Source of the DNA: Saprospiraceae bacterium
GTDB taxonomy: Bacteria > Bacteroidota > Bacteroidia > Chitinophagales > Saprospiraceae
Direction of reading: 5' to 3'
Assembly: GCA_041392805.1 (NCBI GenBank)
Contig: JAWKLJ010000002.1
Coordinates: 3,549,001 to 3,613,000 of the forward strand
DNA: 64,000 nucleotides
The notes under the pieces are model-generated. The model searched no databases. It was not told the origin of the DNA and saw only the letters and a program-made list of their open reading frames with translations. Shown here one piece after another: positions 26,160-34,553 of the stretch. Each line of letters starts with the position of its first letter. The first letter of the stretch is position 1. A program made the position numbers and the translations under genes.

Positions 26160-26252
26160 GGTGAACAAACACACCAGCTGCTACAACCTCCTACCCTTGC
26201 TGCGTTTCCACCCTGGGGGAGTTCAGAGGGAGCTTGCCGTGTGCTGCTCACC
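26160..26252 (-). ncRNA. ffs: Signal recognition particle RNA (small bacterial type)
   Basis: On the minus strand the segment contains GAACTCCCCCAGGGTGGAAA followed by CGCAGCAAGGGTA, the apical SRP RNA domain with its GNRA-type loop and asymmetric internal loop that bind Ffh. The ends GGTGA and TCACC pair, as do CACAC and GTGTG, giving a rod-like hairpin of about 93 bases. A run of seven T follows at 26152-26158 as a terminator. The inferred transcription start from the upstream promoter coincides with the first G. Confidence 0.9.
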
Positions 26253-26257
26253 GGCCG

Positions 26258-26288
26258 CAAATGTAAACATAATTGTTATTTAAACCAA
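26258..26288 (-). promoter_or_regulatory. Promoter of the SRP RNA gene
   Basis: TTG (26288-26286), a 20-base spacer and TACATTTG (26265-26258) on the minus strand match the Bacteroidota promoter. Transcription would start about six bases further, at the 5' end of the predicted RNA. Confidence 0.75.
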
Positions 26289-26322
26289 GCATGAAATAAA
26301 AAAGAATAATATTCTATCCTGA

Positions 26323-26679
26323 CTAGGGTTTGGGCAGGATTTCCGTTTGTTCGCCAAAATGCTGTACAAAGCGCTGCAAATCAGTTGCTAATTGTGCATT
26401 TTGGGTGGCTTTGAAATAGGTGTCTGCCATAGCTCTTAGGGTCTGAAAAAAAAATCGATCCATTTCTTCCACCTGCATGTCCTTGGTCCATAAATCTATT
26501 TTCAAGGTATCCTTGGTTTCGCGATCAAAAAAGGAAATGAGCATGGCCTTGCATTCCTGAAAATCCTTAGCATTAGGGTCATCCTCTGCTTTCCAGGCTA
26601 TGCTTGCGGGGATTTGCGCCTTGTCTAATCCAATCTTGATGATAATATTCGAGCTTTTAACCACTTCGTTTTCGTCCAT
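26323..26679 (-). CDS. gldC: Gliding motility protein GldC
   Basis: The 118-residue protein matches the GldC family: short, cytoplasm-like, with IIIKIGLDKAQIPASIAWKA, ISFFDRETKDTLKIDLWTKD, and QVEEMDRFFFQTLRAMADTY. In Bacteroidota GldC accompanies the lipoprotein GldB and aids gliding or its secretion apparatus, though its exact role is not settled. Here gldB is not next to it. The ATG at 26679 was preferred to a TTG nine bases upstream. Confidence 0.88.
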   Translation of the reverse strand: MDENEVVKSSNIIIKIGLDKAQIPASIAWKAEDDPNAKDFQECKAMLISFFDRETKDTLKIDLWTKDMQVEEMDRFFFQTLRAMADTYFKATQNAQLATDLQRFVQHFGEQTEILPKP

Positions 26680-26726
26680 ATTTATCAATTCCGTTTGCTA
26701 TAATAAAATATATGTTAGAACTTACT

Positions 26727-26890
26727 AAGGAATGAGTTCTAAATAAAGTATACATCTAGACTTGTTCTTTTCCCCTCTGACCGCGTTGAAAAAAGACTCG
26801 CGTAGCTACGGCTATGCTCGTTTTTTTCGCCTTCTCAGAGGGAAAAATTCCTACGTCAATCTCGTATCCTTTATTTAGACCTCATTCCTA
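26727..26890. repeat. 164-base palindrome overlapping a gene end
   Basis: Arms at 26727-26753 and 26864-26890 match at 24 of 27 positions (GGAATGAG.TCTAAATAAAG). Inside, CCTCTGA/TCAGAGG pair, then GAAAAAAGA/TTTTTTTC, ending in a CGTAGC..GCTATGC centre. The right arm lies within the last codons and stop of the downstream reductase gene (stop at 26871), so the family can invade coding ends. Confidence 0.85.
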
Positions 26891-27578
26891 ATCTCTTATC
26901 CACTTCAGTGGCCAAATGCTGCAAATAATGAGAAGGGTAAACCTGTATCCCCCCTTTTAGCTCTTGAGCGGCATTGATCATAGCCTGTGCGACGACTTCT
27001 GCCTCCACTGGTTTGTATTTTGTCAATAGACCATTCGTGAGAGAATCGACAAAGTTGCCTATCCTTCCAGCCCATTTTTCTCCCCACCTGTTCTCATTTC
27101 GTTCTCCTAATAAAACCGATGGCTGAAAGATGTGAATGGCCCAAAAGGGAAGTGTTTTTACCGAATCTTCAAGTTTTCCTTTTACCCTACTGTAAAAAAA
27201 AGCGGCTTCGGGGTCGGCTCCCACTGCCGAAACCAATAACAATTGATTCACCTTATTGGCTGCCATCAATTGAGCCATTTTATTGGCATAGACAAAATCT
27301 ACCTTATAAAAGGCTTCTTTATTGCCTGCCTTGGCCATGGTAGTACCCAGGCAGGAAAAAAAATCCTGCCCTTTCATCAGTTCCTGATAGTCCTCCATTT
27401 GGTCAAAATCAATGACATGCTGGACTAATTTGGGATGGCTTATTTCCAATGGCCTACGGGTGAAAACCACGACCTTTTGGTAAGCATTATGTTCGAGTAA
27501 AAACCGTAGACAATAACTTCCGACCAAGCCAGTTGCACCTGTTAAGAGGGCTGTTTTTTTATCCTGCGTTATTTCCAA
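26871..27578 (-). CDS. NAD(P)-binding Rossmann oxidoreductase (short atypical SDR)
   Basis: The 235-residue protein has the glycine-rich ALLTGATGLVGSYCLRFLL nucleotide motif, then DFFSCLGTTMAKAG, the YKVDFVYA segment, LLLVSAVGADP, and FFYSRVKGKLED, an order resembling the HTATIP2/NAD(P)H-binding group. The substrate is unknown. The start is TTG, three bases after the copA stop, so translation is probably coupled to copA. Its last codons are formed by the arm of a palindromic repeat, which may have replaced the original C-terminus. Confidence 0.8.
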   Translation of the reverse strand: MEITQDKKTALLTGATGLVGSYCLRFLLEHNAYQKVVVFTRRPLEISHPKLVQHVIDFDQMEDYQELMKGQDFFSCLGTTMAKAGNKEAFYKVDFVYANKMAQLMAANKVNQLLLVSAVGADPEAAFFYSRVKGKLEDSVKTLPFWAIHIFQPSVLLGERNENRWGEKWAGRIGNFVDSLTNGLLTKYKPVEAEVVAQAMINAAQELKGGIQVYPSHYLQHLATEVDKRLGMRSK

Positions 27579-27581
27579 GGC

Positions 27582-29717
27582 TTAAAGTTTTGCTGTTTCG
27601 AGTTCTTTTAATCGTTTTGATCGTAATAAGATAGAATTTCCGATGACAATAACATCAGAAAAAGCCATAAACAGCGCACCCCACATGGGGTTTAGGAAGC
27701 CGGCTGCTGCGATCGGAATGGCAACAATATTATAAGCAAAGGCCCAAAACAAGTTTTGCTTGATGGTTTTCACGGTATATCGACTAATAATGAGGGCCTG
27801 GAAGATGCGATCCAGCTGGGGGTTCAGTAGAATGATCTGGGCTGACTGGATGGCGACCTGGGAAGCTCCGCCTAAGGAAATACCGATATCGGCCTTAGCT
27901 AAGGCAGGTGCATCATTGATACCATCTCCGACCATGGCCGTTAAGCCTTCTTTTCGCAAGGCGTCAATTCGGTTTAGTTTCTCGGAGGGCAATTGTTCAC
28001 CTGCGAAATTGCTCACGCCCAATTTATTGGCTACGGCAGCTGTCTTCTCCACCTGGTCTCCGCTGAGGATGATCGTTTCAACGCCTGCCTTTCGCAGCTT
28101 ATCAATGGTCCTTTTCGCCTCTGGCCGGATGTCATCCTGGAGTGCTACACTGGCCAACAGCTGCCTGTTCTCCAGCAGAAACACCTGGTATTTTACATTA
28201 TCAGGTGTGGGTGCTGCCAAGATGCGGGCACTGCCAATTTGGTATTCATTTCCTGCGCCATCTTTTGCAGAAATCCCCAAACCTTTTTTCTCTTCAAAAT
28301 CAAAAAGGTCAAGGTCATGGCCATTGGGGAGCTGCGCCATTTCTGCCACCAAGGATTTGGCGATGGGATGGGAGGAGCGTTGTTCCAGCTGGTGAATAAG
28401 GCTATTCACTTTCCGTCGATCTGCCTGCTCATAGTCAATCTTCTCTAGCTTGAATTGCCCGGTGGTCAGGGTGCCTGTTTTATCGAAAACGAGGTATTTA
28501 ATGCGCGAAAACAGCTCGACAGTTTGTCCGCCCTTAACCAGGATGCCGCTTTTGGCGAGACGCCCTACACCGACCATTACGGCGGTTGGGGTGGCCAGGC
28601 CCATGGCACAAGGACAGGAAATGACCAGTACGGCAATCGCATTCATCAGGGCGGCCTGGGCACTAAATCCGAAAATCAGGTATCCACCAAAAAAGGTAAG
28701 TAAGGCTATCGTTAAAACAACAGGAACAAAAATGGCGCTGATTTTATCTGCCAATCGCTGGATATCCGGTTTGTCTTGTTGTGCCGTTTTGACCAACTCG
28801 ATCATTTGGTTTAAAACACTATCTTGCCCGACCGTACTCACCTCCATTTGTAAGTTGCCCGAAACCAAAAGACTGGCTCCAATCACTTTATCACCTGGTT
28901 TTTTAGCCAGTGGTAGGCTTTCCCCTGTTAGCATAGATTCGTCAACCTCCACTATCCCTTCAATAATGATACCATCAGCCGGAATTTTATCTCCTTCATT
29001 CACTTGTAGGATATCTCCTTTTTCCAGTTCTTCTTTTTTGATTGTAATGATGGTACCAGATGGCATCACTTTTTGGGCCGTTTCTACTTGTAGTCGAGAC
29101 AAGTCCCCAATCGCGCTGGTGGTTTGAGCGACTGCTTTTCGTTCCATCCAATTACCGATCAAAACCAGCGTAATAATGGTCGCAGCAGTTTCGAAGAATA
29201 TATAATCGGGTACTTGCAGGACTAAACCGATGACACTGTAAATGAAGGCAGCCGTACTTCCGATAAAAATAAGTACATCCATATTCGGCACGCCACCTTT
29301 GAGGGAGCTGATGGCGCTCCTGCCAAAGTGCCATGCCCCGATGAAGTAGACGGGTAGGCACAATGCAAACTGTACCCAGGCTTGTTCGAGGAAGGGAATG
29401 TGGATACCCGCCATCATCAAGAGGTGACCAAATAGCAAAGGCGCCGTAAAAAGCGAGCTGATCAGGAGTTTTTTTTCAAAAGTCCACCAATTGGGGATTT
29501 GTTCCTCCTCCACTACCGTATACCCTAATTTATTTATGCCAGCTTTCACCTTTTCAAGGCTCAAAAGCCCTTTATCCTCCTGAAAACGGACCTCCTTCGT
29601 TTGAAAACTGACAAACACCTCTTTTAGCCCTTTCCGTTCCAAAAAACGACTGATACTCATGGCACAGTTATTACAATCCATGCCCTCTACTTTCAATGTG
29701 ATTATATTTTTTTTCAT
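27582..29717 (-). CDS. copA: Copper-translocating P-type ATPase
   Basis: The pump exports Cu(I) across the inner membrane. The 711-residue protein starts with one heavy-metal-binding domain (GMDCNNC at residues 13-19). It has eight predicted membrane helices, the transport site ISCPCAMGLATP, the actuator TGES, the phosphorylated aspartate in FDKTGTLTTG, the HP motif in RSSHPIAKS, and GDGINDAPAL. These are the marks of P1B-1 copper ATPases. Only one N-terminal metal domain is present, where some relatives have two. It leads a two-gene unit with the reductase-like gene. Confidence 0.96.
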   Translation of the reverse strand: MKKNIITLKVEGMDCNNCAMSISRFLERKGLKEVFVSFQTKEVRFQEDKGLLSLEKVKAGINKLGYTVVEEEQIPNWWTFEKKLLISSLFTAPLLFGHLLMMAGIHIPFLEQAWVQFALCLPVYFIGAWHFGRSAISSLKGGVPNMDVLIFIGSTAAFIYSVIGLVLQVPDYIFFETAATIITLVLIGNWMERKAVAQTTSAIGDLSRLQVETAQKVMPSGTIITIKKEELEKGDILQVNEGDKIPADGIIIEGIVEVDESMLTGESLPLAKKPGDKVIGASLLVSGNLQMEVSTVGQDSVLNQMIELVKTAQQDKPDIQRLADKISAIFVPVVLTIALLTFFGGYLIFGFSAQAALMNAIAVLVISCPCAMGLATPTAVMVGVGRLAKSGILVKGGQTVELFSRIKYLVFDKTGTLTTGQFKLEKIDYEQADRRKVNSLIHQLEQRSSHPIAKSLVAEMAQLPNGHDLDLFDFEEKKGLGISAKDGAGNEYQIGSARILAAPTPDNVKYQVFLLENRQLLASVALQDDIRPEAKRTIDKLRKAGVETIILSGDQVEKTAAVANKLGVSNFAGEQLPSEKLNRIDALRKEGLTAMVGDGINDAPALAKADIGISLGGASQVAIQSAQIILLNPQLDRIFQALIISRYTVKTIKQNLFWAFAYNIVAIPIAAAGFLNPMWGALFMAFSDVIVIGNSILLRSKRLKELETAKL

Positions 29718-29901
29718 TCTTAAAGTTTGGCCAACAAGAGTAGAATTAGTTACTTTTACTGTTTGAACTTAAAATCCTTTCTCTCTACACAAAGTTATGG
29801 GAATTTCTCAAAGCTGCTAATGATCTATGTCATCTTTCCCTGTTTTGCATGAAGAATTAAGTTTTTTAATATAACTAACAATATTCAAAATTAGATTAAA
29901 T

Positions 29902-30696
29902 ATGAAAGCACTTAGCTTATTTTTTTTCATGGCACTCTTTTTTGTTGCCTGCCAAAATGCAGCTTCTTCTGACGGTGATGCCGCTGCTGAAGAAACTGCT
30001 GAGGCACCTGCTCAAAAGTACAGTCTTACGCCTTTCACCCCATCTGCAAGCTTTGCAGATGCGGCAATTGAATCAATGACCTATAAGGGTGGCAATTTTG
30101 CCTTTGGCATTGGCGGCGAATCCTACAAACTAGGCGTTCAGACACCAGATGCGGAGAGCAAAATGTGTGCTAATTCAGGAGAGGGTCAACATATCCATTT
30201 GATCATCGACAAGGAACCTTATGCGGCCAAATACGAATCCAGTTTTGCGTATGATGTTCCAGATGGCGAGCATTATTTGCTAGCGTTTTTGTCCAGGTCT
30301 TATCATGAAAGTATTAAGACCCCTGCCGCTCATGTCACAAAAAAAATTACCGTTGCAAACAAAGGCATCAGTGCAGAGGCTAATGTTGAAGGTCCGATGC
30401 TATTTTATAGCCGCCCCAAAGGTAGTTATGTAGGCAAAGCCGCTACGACTAAAGTTATGCTTGACTTTTATCTGGAGAATGTCGCCTTGGGCGCAGATTA
30501 CAAAGTAAAAGCGGATATCAATGGAGAAGAACACCTGATTGACAATTGGCAGCCATACTATATAGAAGGTTTGCCCATGGGTGAAAACACCATCACCCTA
30601 ACCCTTGTCAATGGTGCTGGCGAAACGGTAGAGGCTCCGCTGAACCCAGTTAGCCGCACTTTCACCTTAGCCGCTGATCCCGCAGAAGCCAATTAA
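29902..30696 (+). CDS. Lipoprotein, unknown function
   Basis: A lipoprotein signal of 16 residues ends FFVAC with Cys17, followed by an Ala/Glu-rich linker. Residues about 50-260 form two beta-sandwich-like halves. The conserved-looking GQHIHLIIDKEPYAAKY, with its His pair, recalls small Bacteroidota envelope proteins annotated only loosely. No catalytic motif is recognised. It is divergent from copA, so a link to copper is possible; His-Ile-His could bind metal, but this is conjecture. Confidence 0.75.
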   Translation: MKALSLFFFMALFFVACQNAASSDGDAAAEETAEAPAQKYSLTPFTPSASFADAAIESMTYKGGNFAFGIGGESYKLGVQTPDAESKMCANSGEGQHIHLIIDKEPYAAKYESSFAYDVPDGEHYLLAFLSRSYHESIKTPAAHVTKKITVANKGISAEANVEGPMLFYSRPKGSYVGKAATTKVMLDFYLENVALGADYKVKADINGEEHLIDNWQPYYIEGLPMGENTITLTLVNGAGETVEAPLNPVSRTFTLAADPAEAN

Positions 30697-31147
30697 TAAC
30701 TTCAATATCATTCCTGTCAATTCGTCGCCAAATGTAAAAGTTATGCCTCGAATTGGCAGGAATTCCACGAGTTACTTCCCCTAGTGTGCTCGATAGGGTT
30801 TCCCCATCTTCGCTGAATCTTTTGGTTTTTTTTCCCCTTATCAATTGCTTGTCTTTTCACCTTGAACGCTGCATAGGTATTGTGAAATTCAATTATTGTT
30901 AATATATTTATCCTGTAGATAGCATAAAAGGGATTTCGTCGTCCCGAAAAAGGTTAATAAACGATAGTGCGCTAAAAAATTGGAAAGAAAATCGCGCTAT
31001 TCCAACCTTAAATAACTTCTACCAGCTTTACACATACAATCCAGTGTCCGGACAAGAAAATGCTTAATATTTCTCTGTCCTTCTTTCCAATAAATATTAT
31101 TCACTGCAAAATATTTAACCCATTATCACGCGCATAAAAAATGATCT
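30697..31147. other. Intergenic stretch with hairpin
   Basis: No gene was supported. A 15-base inverted pair with one mismatch (ATTCCTGTCAATTCG at 30710-30724 and CGAATTGGCAGGAAT at 30749-30763) forms a hairpin shortly after the lipoprotein gene and may act as a transcript end. The rest is AT-rich leader for the next gene. Confidence 0.5.
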
Positions 31148-33142
31148 ATGAAATTTAAAACCATTATTTTCAGTTCATTACTAACCCTTTTGTATTATTC
31201 ACCTCAAAGTTTATTCGCACAGAATGCACCGGATAAGTTTGGGAAAATTGACAAAAAAGATTTAGAAATGACCACTTACGAGCAGGACCCAGGAGCTCAT
31301 GCGGTCAAACTTTTTGATGTTGCCTACATCGATTTCCGGTACCTGAATGGATTCAATGTTAATACACAGCGTCATTTTCGGATAAAAATCCTGGATGTAG
31401 AAGGTCTGGAATATGCAGATGTAGAAATTCCCTATCTGAGAACACCCGGAAGAAAAGAATCAGTAGCCATGTTACGGGCTTTTGTGTATACCCTTGAAAA
31501 TGGAGAGGTGGTAAAAACCAAACTAGAAAACAAGGATGTTTTTGATGAACAAGTAGACAAAAATAATTTCAAGAAAAAATTTGCCTTGCCCAATGTAAAA
31601 GTGGGAAGTGTCATAGAGGTTAAATATGAGCTTCTTTCGGAGTTTTGGTACCAGATTGATCCTTGGTTATTCCAGGAAGATATTCCAGCCAAACGAAGTG
31701 AAATTTTGGTATCTATACCAGAGTATTTTATTTTCAATACCAATTTTAAAGGGTATGATTTTGGCACCCTATCTATAAATGATAAAAGTACAAGCACTGG
31801 AAACCTGGCGTTGGGCGCTGGGCAGACCATCAATTGCCAATATACTACCTACCATTGGGCAGCCGAAAATGTACCTGCGTTTACCGCAGAACCTTATATT
31901 ACGACCGCCCGTAATTATTTAGGACGCGTAGAATTTGAGTTGGCCAGAACCAATTTCCCTAACAGTTTTAACGAATCTTACAATACGAGTTGGGAGGCCA
32001 TTGCCGAGCAATTGGCCACTTCAGAAGATTTTGGGGTGGGAAATGCTAATTTCCTCAATGACCAAGGTGCCAACCTAATTGCAGGGGAAGCGGATCCTGG
32101 TAAACAAGTTGCCATTTTATTTGAAGCCACTAAAAAAATGGTAAAATGGGATAATAAATATAGGCGTTTTGCCGGCGTTGGAGACCTAAAAAAAGCACTC
32201 AAAGAAGGCATTGGCAACTCGGCAGAGGTTAATTTCATCCTCCTTGGCCTGTTGAAGTCGGCGGGATTAGAAGCCTTTCCCGTTTTGGTGAGTACGCGAT
32301 CAAATGGTTATCTTAACCCATACCAGCCTTCGCTCGATCAGTTTAACCATACCATTGCCGCCGTCAAAGTTGGAGATGGATTTATCACACTCGATGCCAC
32401 AGATCCTTTTGTGCCTGCTAGCTATTCACCCATCAATTGCCTTAACGATAAGGGGTTTATTCTCATGGGAAATAGGCACCAATGGATTAGCCTGGAAGCG
32501 AGAGAAAAATACAAGTTAGCCGTGCAAGCCCAATTGGCTATTGGAGAGGATGGCAGCCTAAGTGGCACCATCAAAGAGGCAAAAGACGGTTATGCCGCCT
32601 ATCTTTTCCGAAAAGCTTATTTTAAAGAAGGAGACGCAGATAAATATGTCAAATCCATACAGGATAAAGTAGATGGAATGACCATAGAAGAGCATTCCTT
32701 TGAAAACCAAGAAAATTTATACAAGCGGGTCGAAGCTAACTATAAAGTCAATATCACTGACAAAACAGTTATGGCTGGCGATATGATCTACATTTCGCCG
32801 ATGCTCCATTATGCACTCGAAGAAAATCCCTTTAAATTAGCAGAAAGGAAATATCCTGTTGATTATGCCTATCCTATGGAAGAGATTTATTCCATTGCCA
32901 TTACCTTTCCGGAAGGCTATGCATTAGAAGAGCTTCCTGAAGGAACAAACCTTGCGCTTCCTGAAAACGCAGGAAAATTCACCTATTCAGCTAAGCAACT
33001 TGACCATTCGATCTTATTGACAATCCGGTTCAAAATTGAAAACCCATTCATTAGTTTTGAACAATATCCCTTCTTGAAGGAGTTCTATAGCCTGATGGTG
33101 GCCAAATATGCCGAACAGATCGTTTTGAAAAAGAAAACGTAA
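31148..33142 (+). CDS. DUF3857/transglutaminase-like exported protein
   Basis: The 664-residue protein begins with a signal peptide ending near LFAQ (residue 25). Residues about 40-250 match DUF3857, the middle (about 310-440) a transglutaminase-like fold, and the C-terminus a beta-rich domain. The transglutaminase core keeps the His of FNHTIAAV and the Asp of LDATDP. However, the usual catalytic Cys position reads GNSAE (Ser358), so classical transglutaminase or protease activity is doubtful; this substitution is common in the family as I know it. Role probably in the periplasm or at the outer membrane, otherwise unknown. Confidence 0.85.
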   Translation: MKFKTIIFSSLLTLLYYSPQSLFAQNAPDKFGKIDKKDLEMTTYEQDPGAHAVKLFDVAYIDFRYLNGFNVNTQRHFRIKILDVEGLEYADVEIPYLRTPGRKESVAMLRAFVYTLENGEVVKTKLENKDVFDEQVDKNNFKKKFALPNVKVGSVIEVKYELLSEFWYQIDPWLFQEDIPAKRSEILVSIPEYFIFNTNFKGYDFGTLSINDKSTSTGNLALGAGQTINCQYTTYHWAAENVPAFTAEPYITTARNYLGRVEFELARTNFPNSFNESYNTSWEAIAEQLATSEDFGVGNANFLNDQGANLIAGEADPGKQVAILFEATKKMVKWDNKYRRFAGVGDLKKALKEGIGNSAEVNFILLGLLKSAGLEAFPVLVSTRSNGYLNPYQPSLDQFNHTIAAVKVGDGFITLDATDPFVPASYSPINCLNDKGFILMGNRHQWISLEAREKYKLAVQAQLAIGEDGSLSGTIKEAKDGYAAYLFRKAYFKEGDADKYVKSIQDKVDGMTIEEHSFENQENLYKRVEANYKVNITDKTVMAGDMIYISPMLHYALEENPFKLAERKYPVDYAYPMEEIYSIAITFPEGYALEELPEGTNLALPENAGKFTYSAKQLDHSILLTIRFKIENPFISFEQYPFLKEFYSLMVAKYAEQIVLKKKT

Positions 33143-33147
33143 TTTTG

Positions 33148-33188
33148 TAGGAGCACTGGATGGCGTTTTAGCGCATCTAGTGCTCCTA
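33148..33188 (+). terminator. Hairpin after the DUF3857 gene
   Basis: TAGGAGCACTGGATG and CATCTAGTGCTCCTA form a 15-base stem with one mismatch and an 11-base loop. It starts six bases after the stop codon of the DUF3857 gene. There is no long T-run, so termination is possible but uncertain; it could also stabilise the mRNA end. Confidence 0.5.
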
Positions 33189-33223
33189 ATAATTTATGTT
33201 TTTTTGAAAGCTACGTATCACCT

Positions 33224-34309
33224 ATGGCAGAACTGCTTAAAAACCGTTACAATCAATCCTTTTTTCAGCAACTGATCAATGACTTTGCTAAGCATCATCA
33301 AGATTTCAACGCCAATGATTTTTTGGATTTGATATATAGTGATGGCTGGGAAGAAAAGGAGTTGAAAGATCGGATGCGGCATATTAGCTTGAAGCTACAT
33401 AAGTATTTGCAGCTCCCTTATGCCCAAACCATTGCGCTATTCAAAAAAGTTATTTCCGAGACGGAGGGCACTAGTTTTGAAAGGATGTTCTTCCCAGATT
33501 ATGTGGAGGTCTTTGGGATGGAGGAGCTGGAACTTAGCCTTGATGCTTTGGCGCATTTTACCTCTTATGCCAGTTCAGAATTCGCCATCCGGCCCTTTAT
33601 CAAGCGTTACCCTGAGCAGGTTATGCAGCAGCTGCAACATTGGGCCGAACATCCCAATTTTCATGTGCGAAGATTGGCCAGTGAAGGCTGCCGACCGAGG
33701 TTGCCCTGGGCCATGGCCTTACCAGCCTTTAAAGCCAATCCGGAACCGATCCTTCCCATTCTCGAAAAGCTCAAAGCGGATCCCGAGGATTATGTCAGGC
33801 GGAGTGTTGCCAACAACCTGAATGACATTTCAAAAGATCACCCATCACTCGCTTTGGAAATAGCCGAAAAATGGCATGGTAAAAATAACCACACCAATTG
33901 GGTCGTCAAACATGCCTGCCGAGGCCTGCTCAAGCAAGGCCATACCCGCGCCTTAGTGCTTTTTGGCTTTAGCGACCCTAGCGACATTGAAGTCTCCAGG
34001 CTCCGTATGGACCAGACAACTATTGCGATTGGCGAAGCCGTCAAATTTCAATTTCAATTAAAGAACAAGGCCAGTTTTCGATCAAAACTAAGGCTGGAAT
34101 ACCTCATCCATTTTGTCAAAAAAAATGGCACTACTTCTCCCAAGGTATTTCAAATTACCGAAAACTATTTTGAGCCTGGCATTCATGATTTTTCCAAAAA
34201 ACAATCTTTTCAAGATTTAACGACCCGCAAACACCATCCGGGACAGCATCGATTGACCATTCTTGTGAATGGAAGAGAAATGGCAAACCTCTCCTTTGAG
34301 CTGCTTTAG
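33224..34309 (+). CDS. AlkC-like DNA alkylation repair glycosylase
   Basis: The 361-residue protein is built of HEAT-like helices to about residue 255, with PNFHVRRLASEGCRPRLPWA, and DYVRRSVANNLNDISKDHP near the expected DNA-binding face, then a C-terminal Ig-like beta domain of about 100 residues. This combination resembles the AlkC branch of the AlkC/AlkD superfamily, which removes 3-methylated bases from DNA. The NWVVKHACRGLLKQG segment is also typical. It is a single gene between a hairpin and a large palindrome. An AlkD-like variant is the alternative. Confidence 0.82.
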   Translation: MAELLKNRYNQSFFQQLINDFAKHHQDFNANDFLDLIYSDGWEEKELKDRMRHISLKLHKYLQLPYAQTIALFKKVISETEGTSFERMFFPDYVEVFGMEELELSLDALAHFTSYASSEFAIRPFIKRYPEQVMQQLQHWAEHPNFHVRRLASEGCRPRLPWAMALPAFKANPEPILPILEKLKADPEDYVRRSVANNLNDISKDHPSLALEIAEKWHGKNNHTNWVVKHACRGLLKQGHTRALVLFGFSDPSDIEVSRLRMDQTTIAIGEAVKFQFQLKNKASFRSKLRLEYLIHFVKKNGTTSPKVFQITENYFEPGIHDFSKKQSFQDLTTRKHHPGQHRLTILVNGREMANLSFELL

Positions 34310-34341
34310 ACTATATAGATTTGATAAGCCATTGTACTTTT

Positions 34342-34530
34342 CTTAGGAATGAAAAACAAATAACCAAGCCCATTTACCGTTATCTTTTTCCACCAGCCTT
34401 CGTTGCTCATCATTCACGTAGCTAGGACTTCGGCGTGAGCTCAGTCGAACGCTATGCTCATTCTTCTCGCCTCGCCTGGTGAAAAAATATTTAGGCACAT
34501 GGACCAGCTTATTTATTCTTCATTCCTTAG
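34342..34530. repeat. 189-base palindrome upstream of accC
   Basis: Arms at 34342-34373 and 34499-34530 pair at 25 of 32 positions (AAGGAATGAA..AAATAA). Inner TTTTCCACCAG pairs with CTGGTGAAAA, and the centre has CGTAGC..GCTATGC with an extra fold. The arms resemble those of the 26727-26890 element. It ends 23 bases before the accC start. Confidence 0.8.
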
Positions 34531-34553
34531 CTTAGCGGATCAAATGCAATGAT

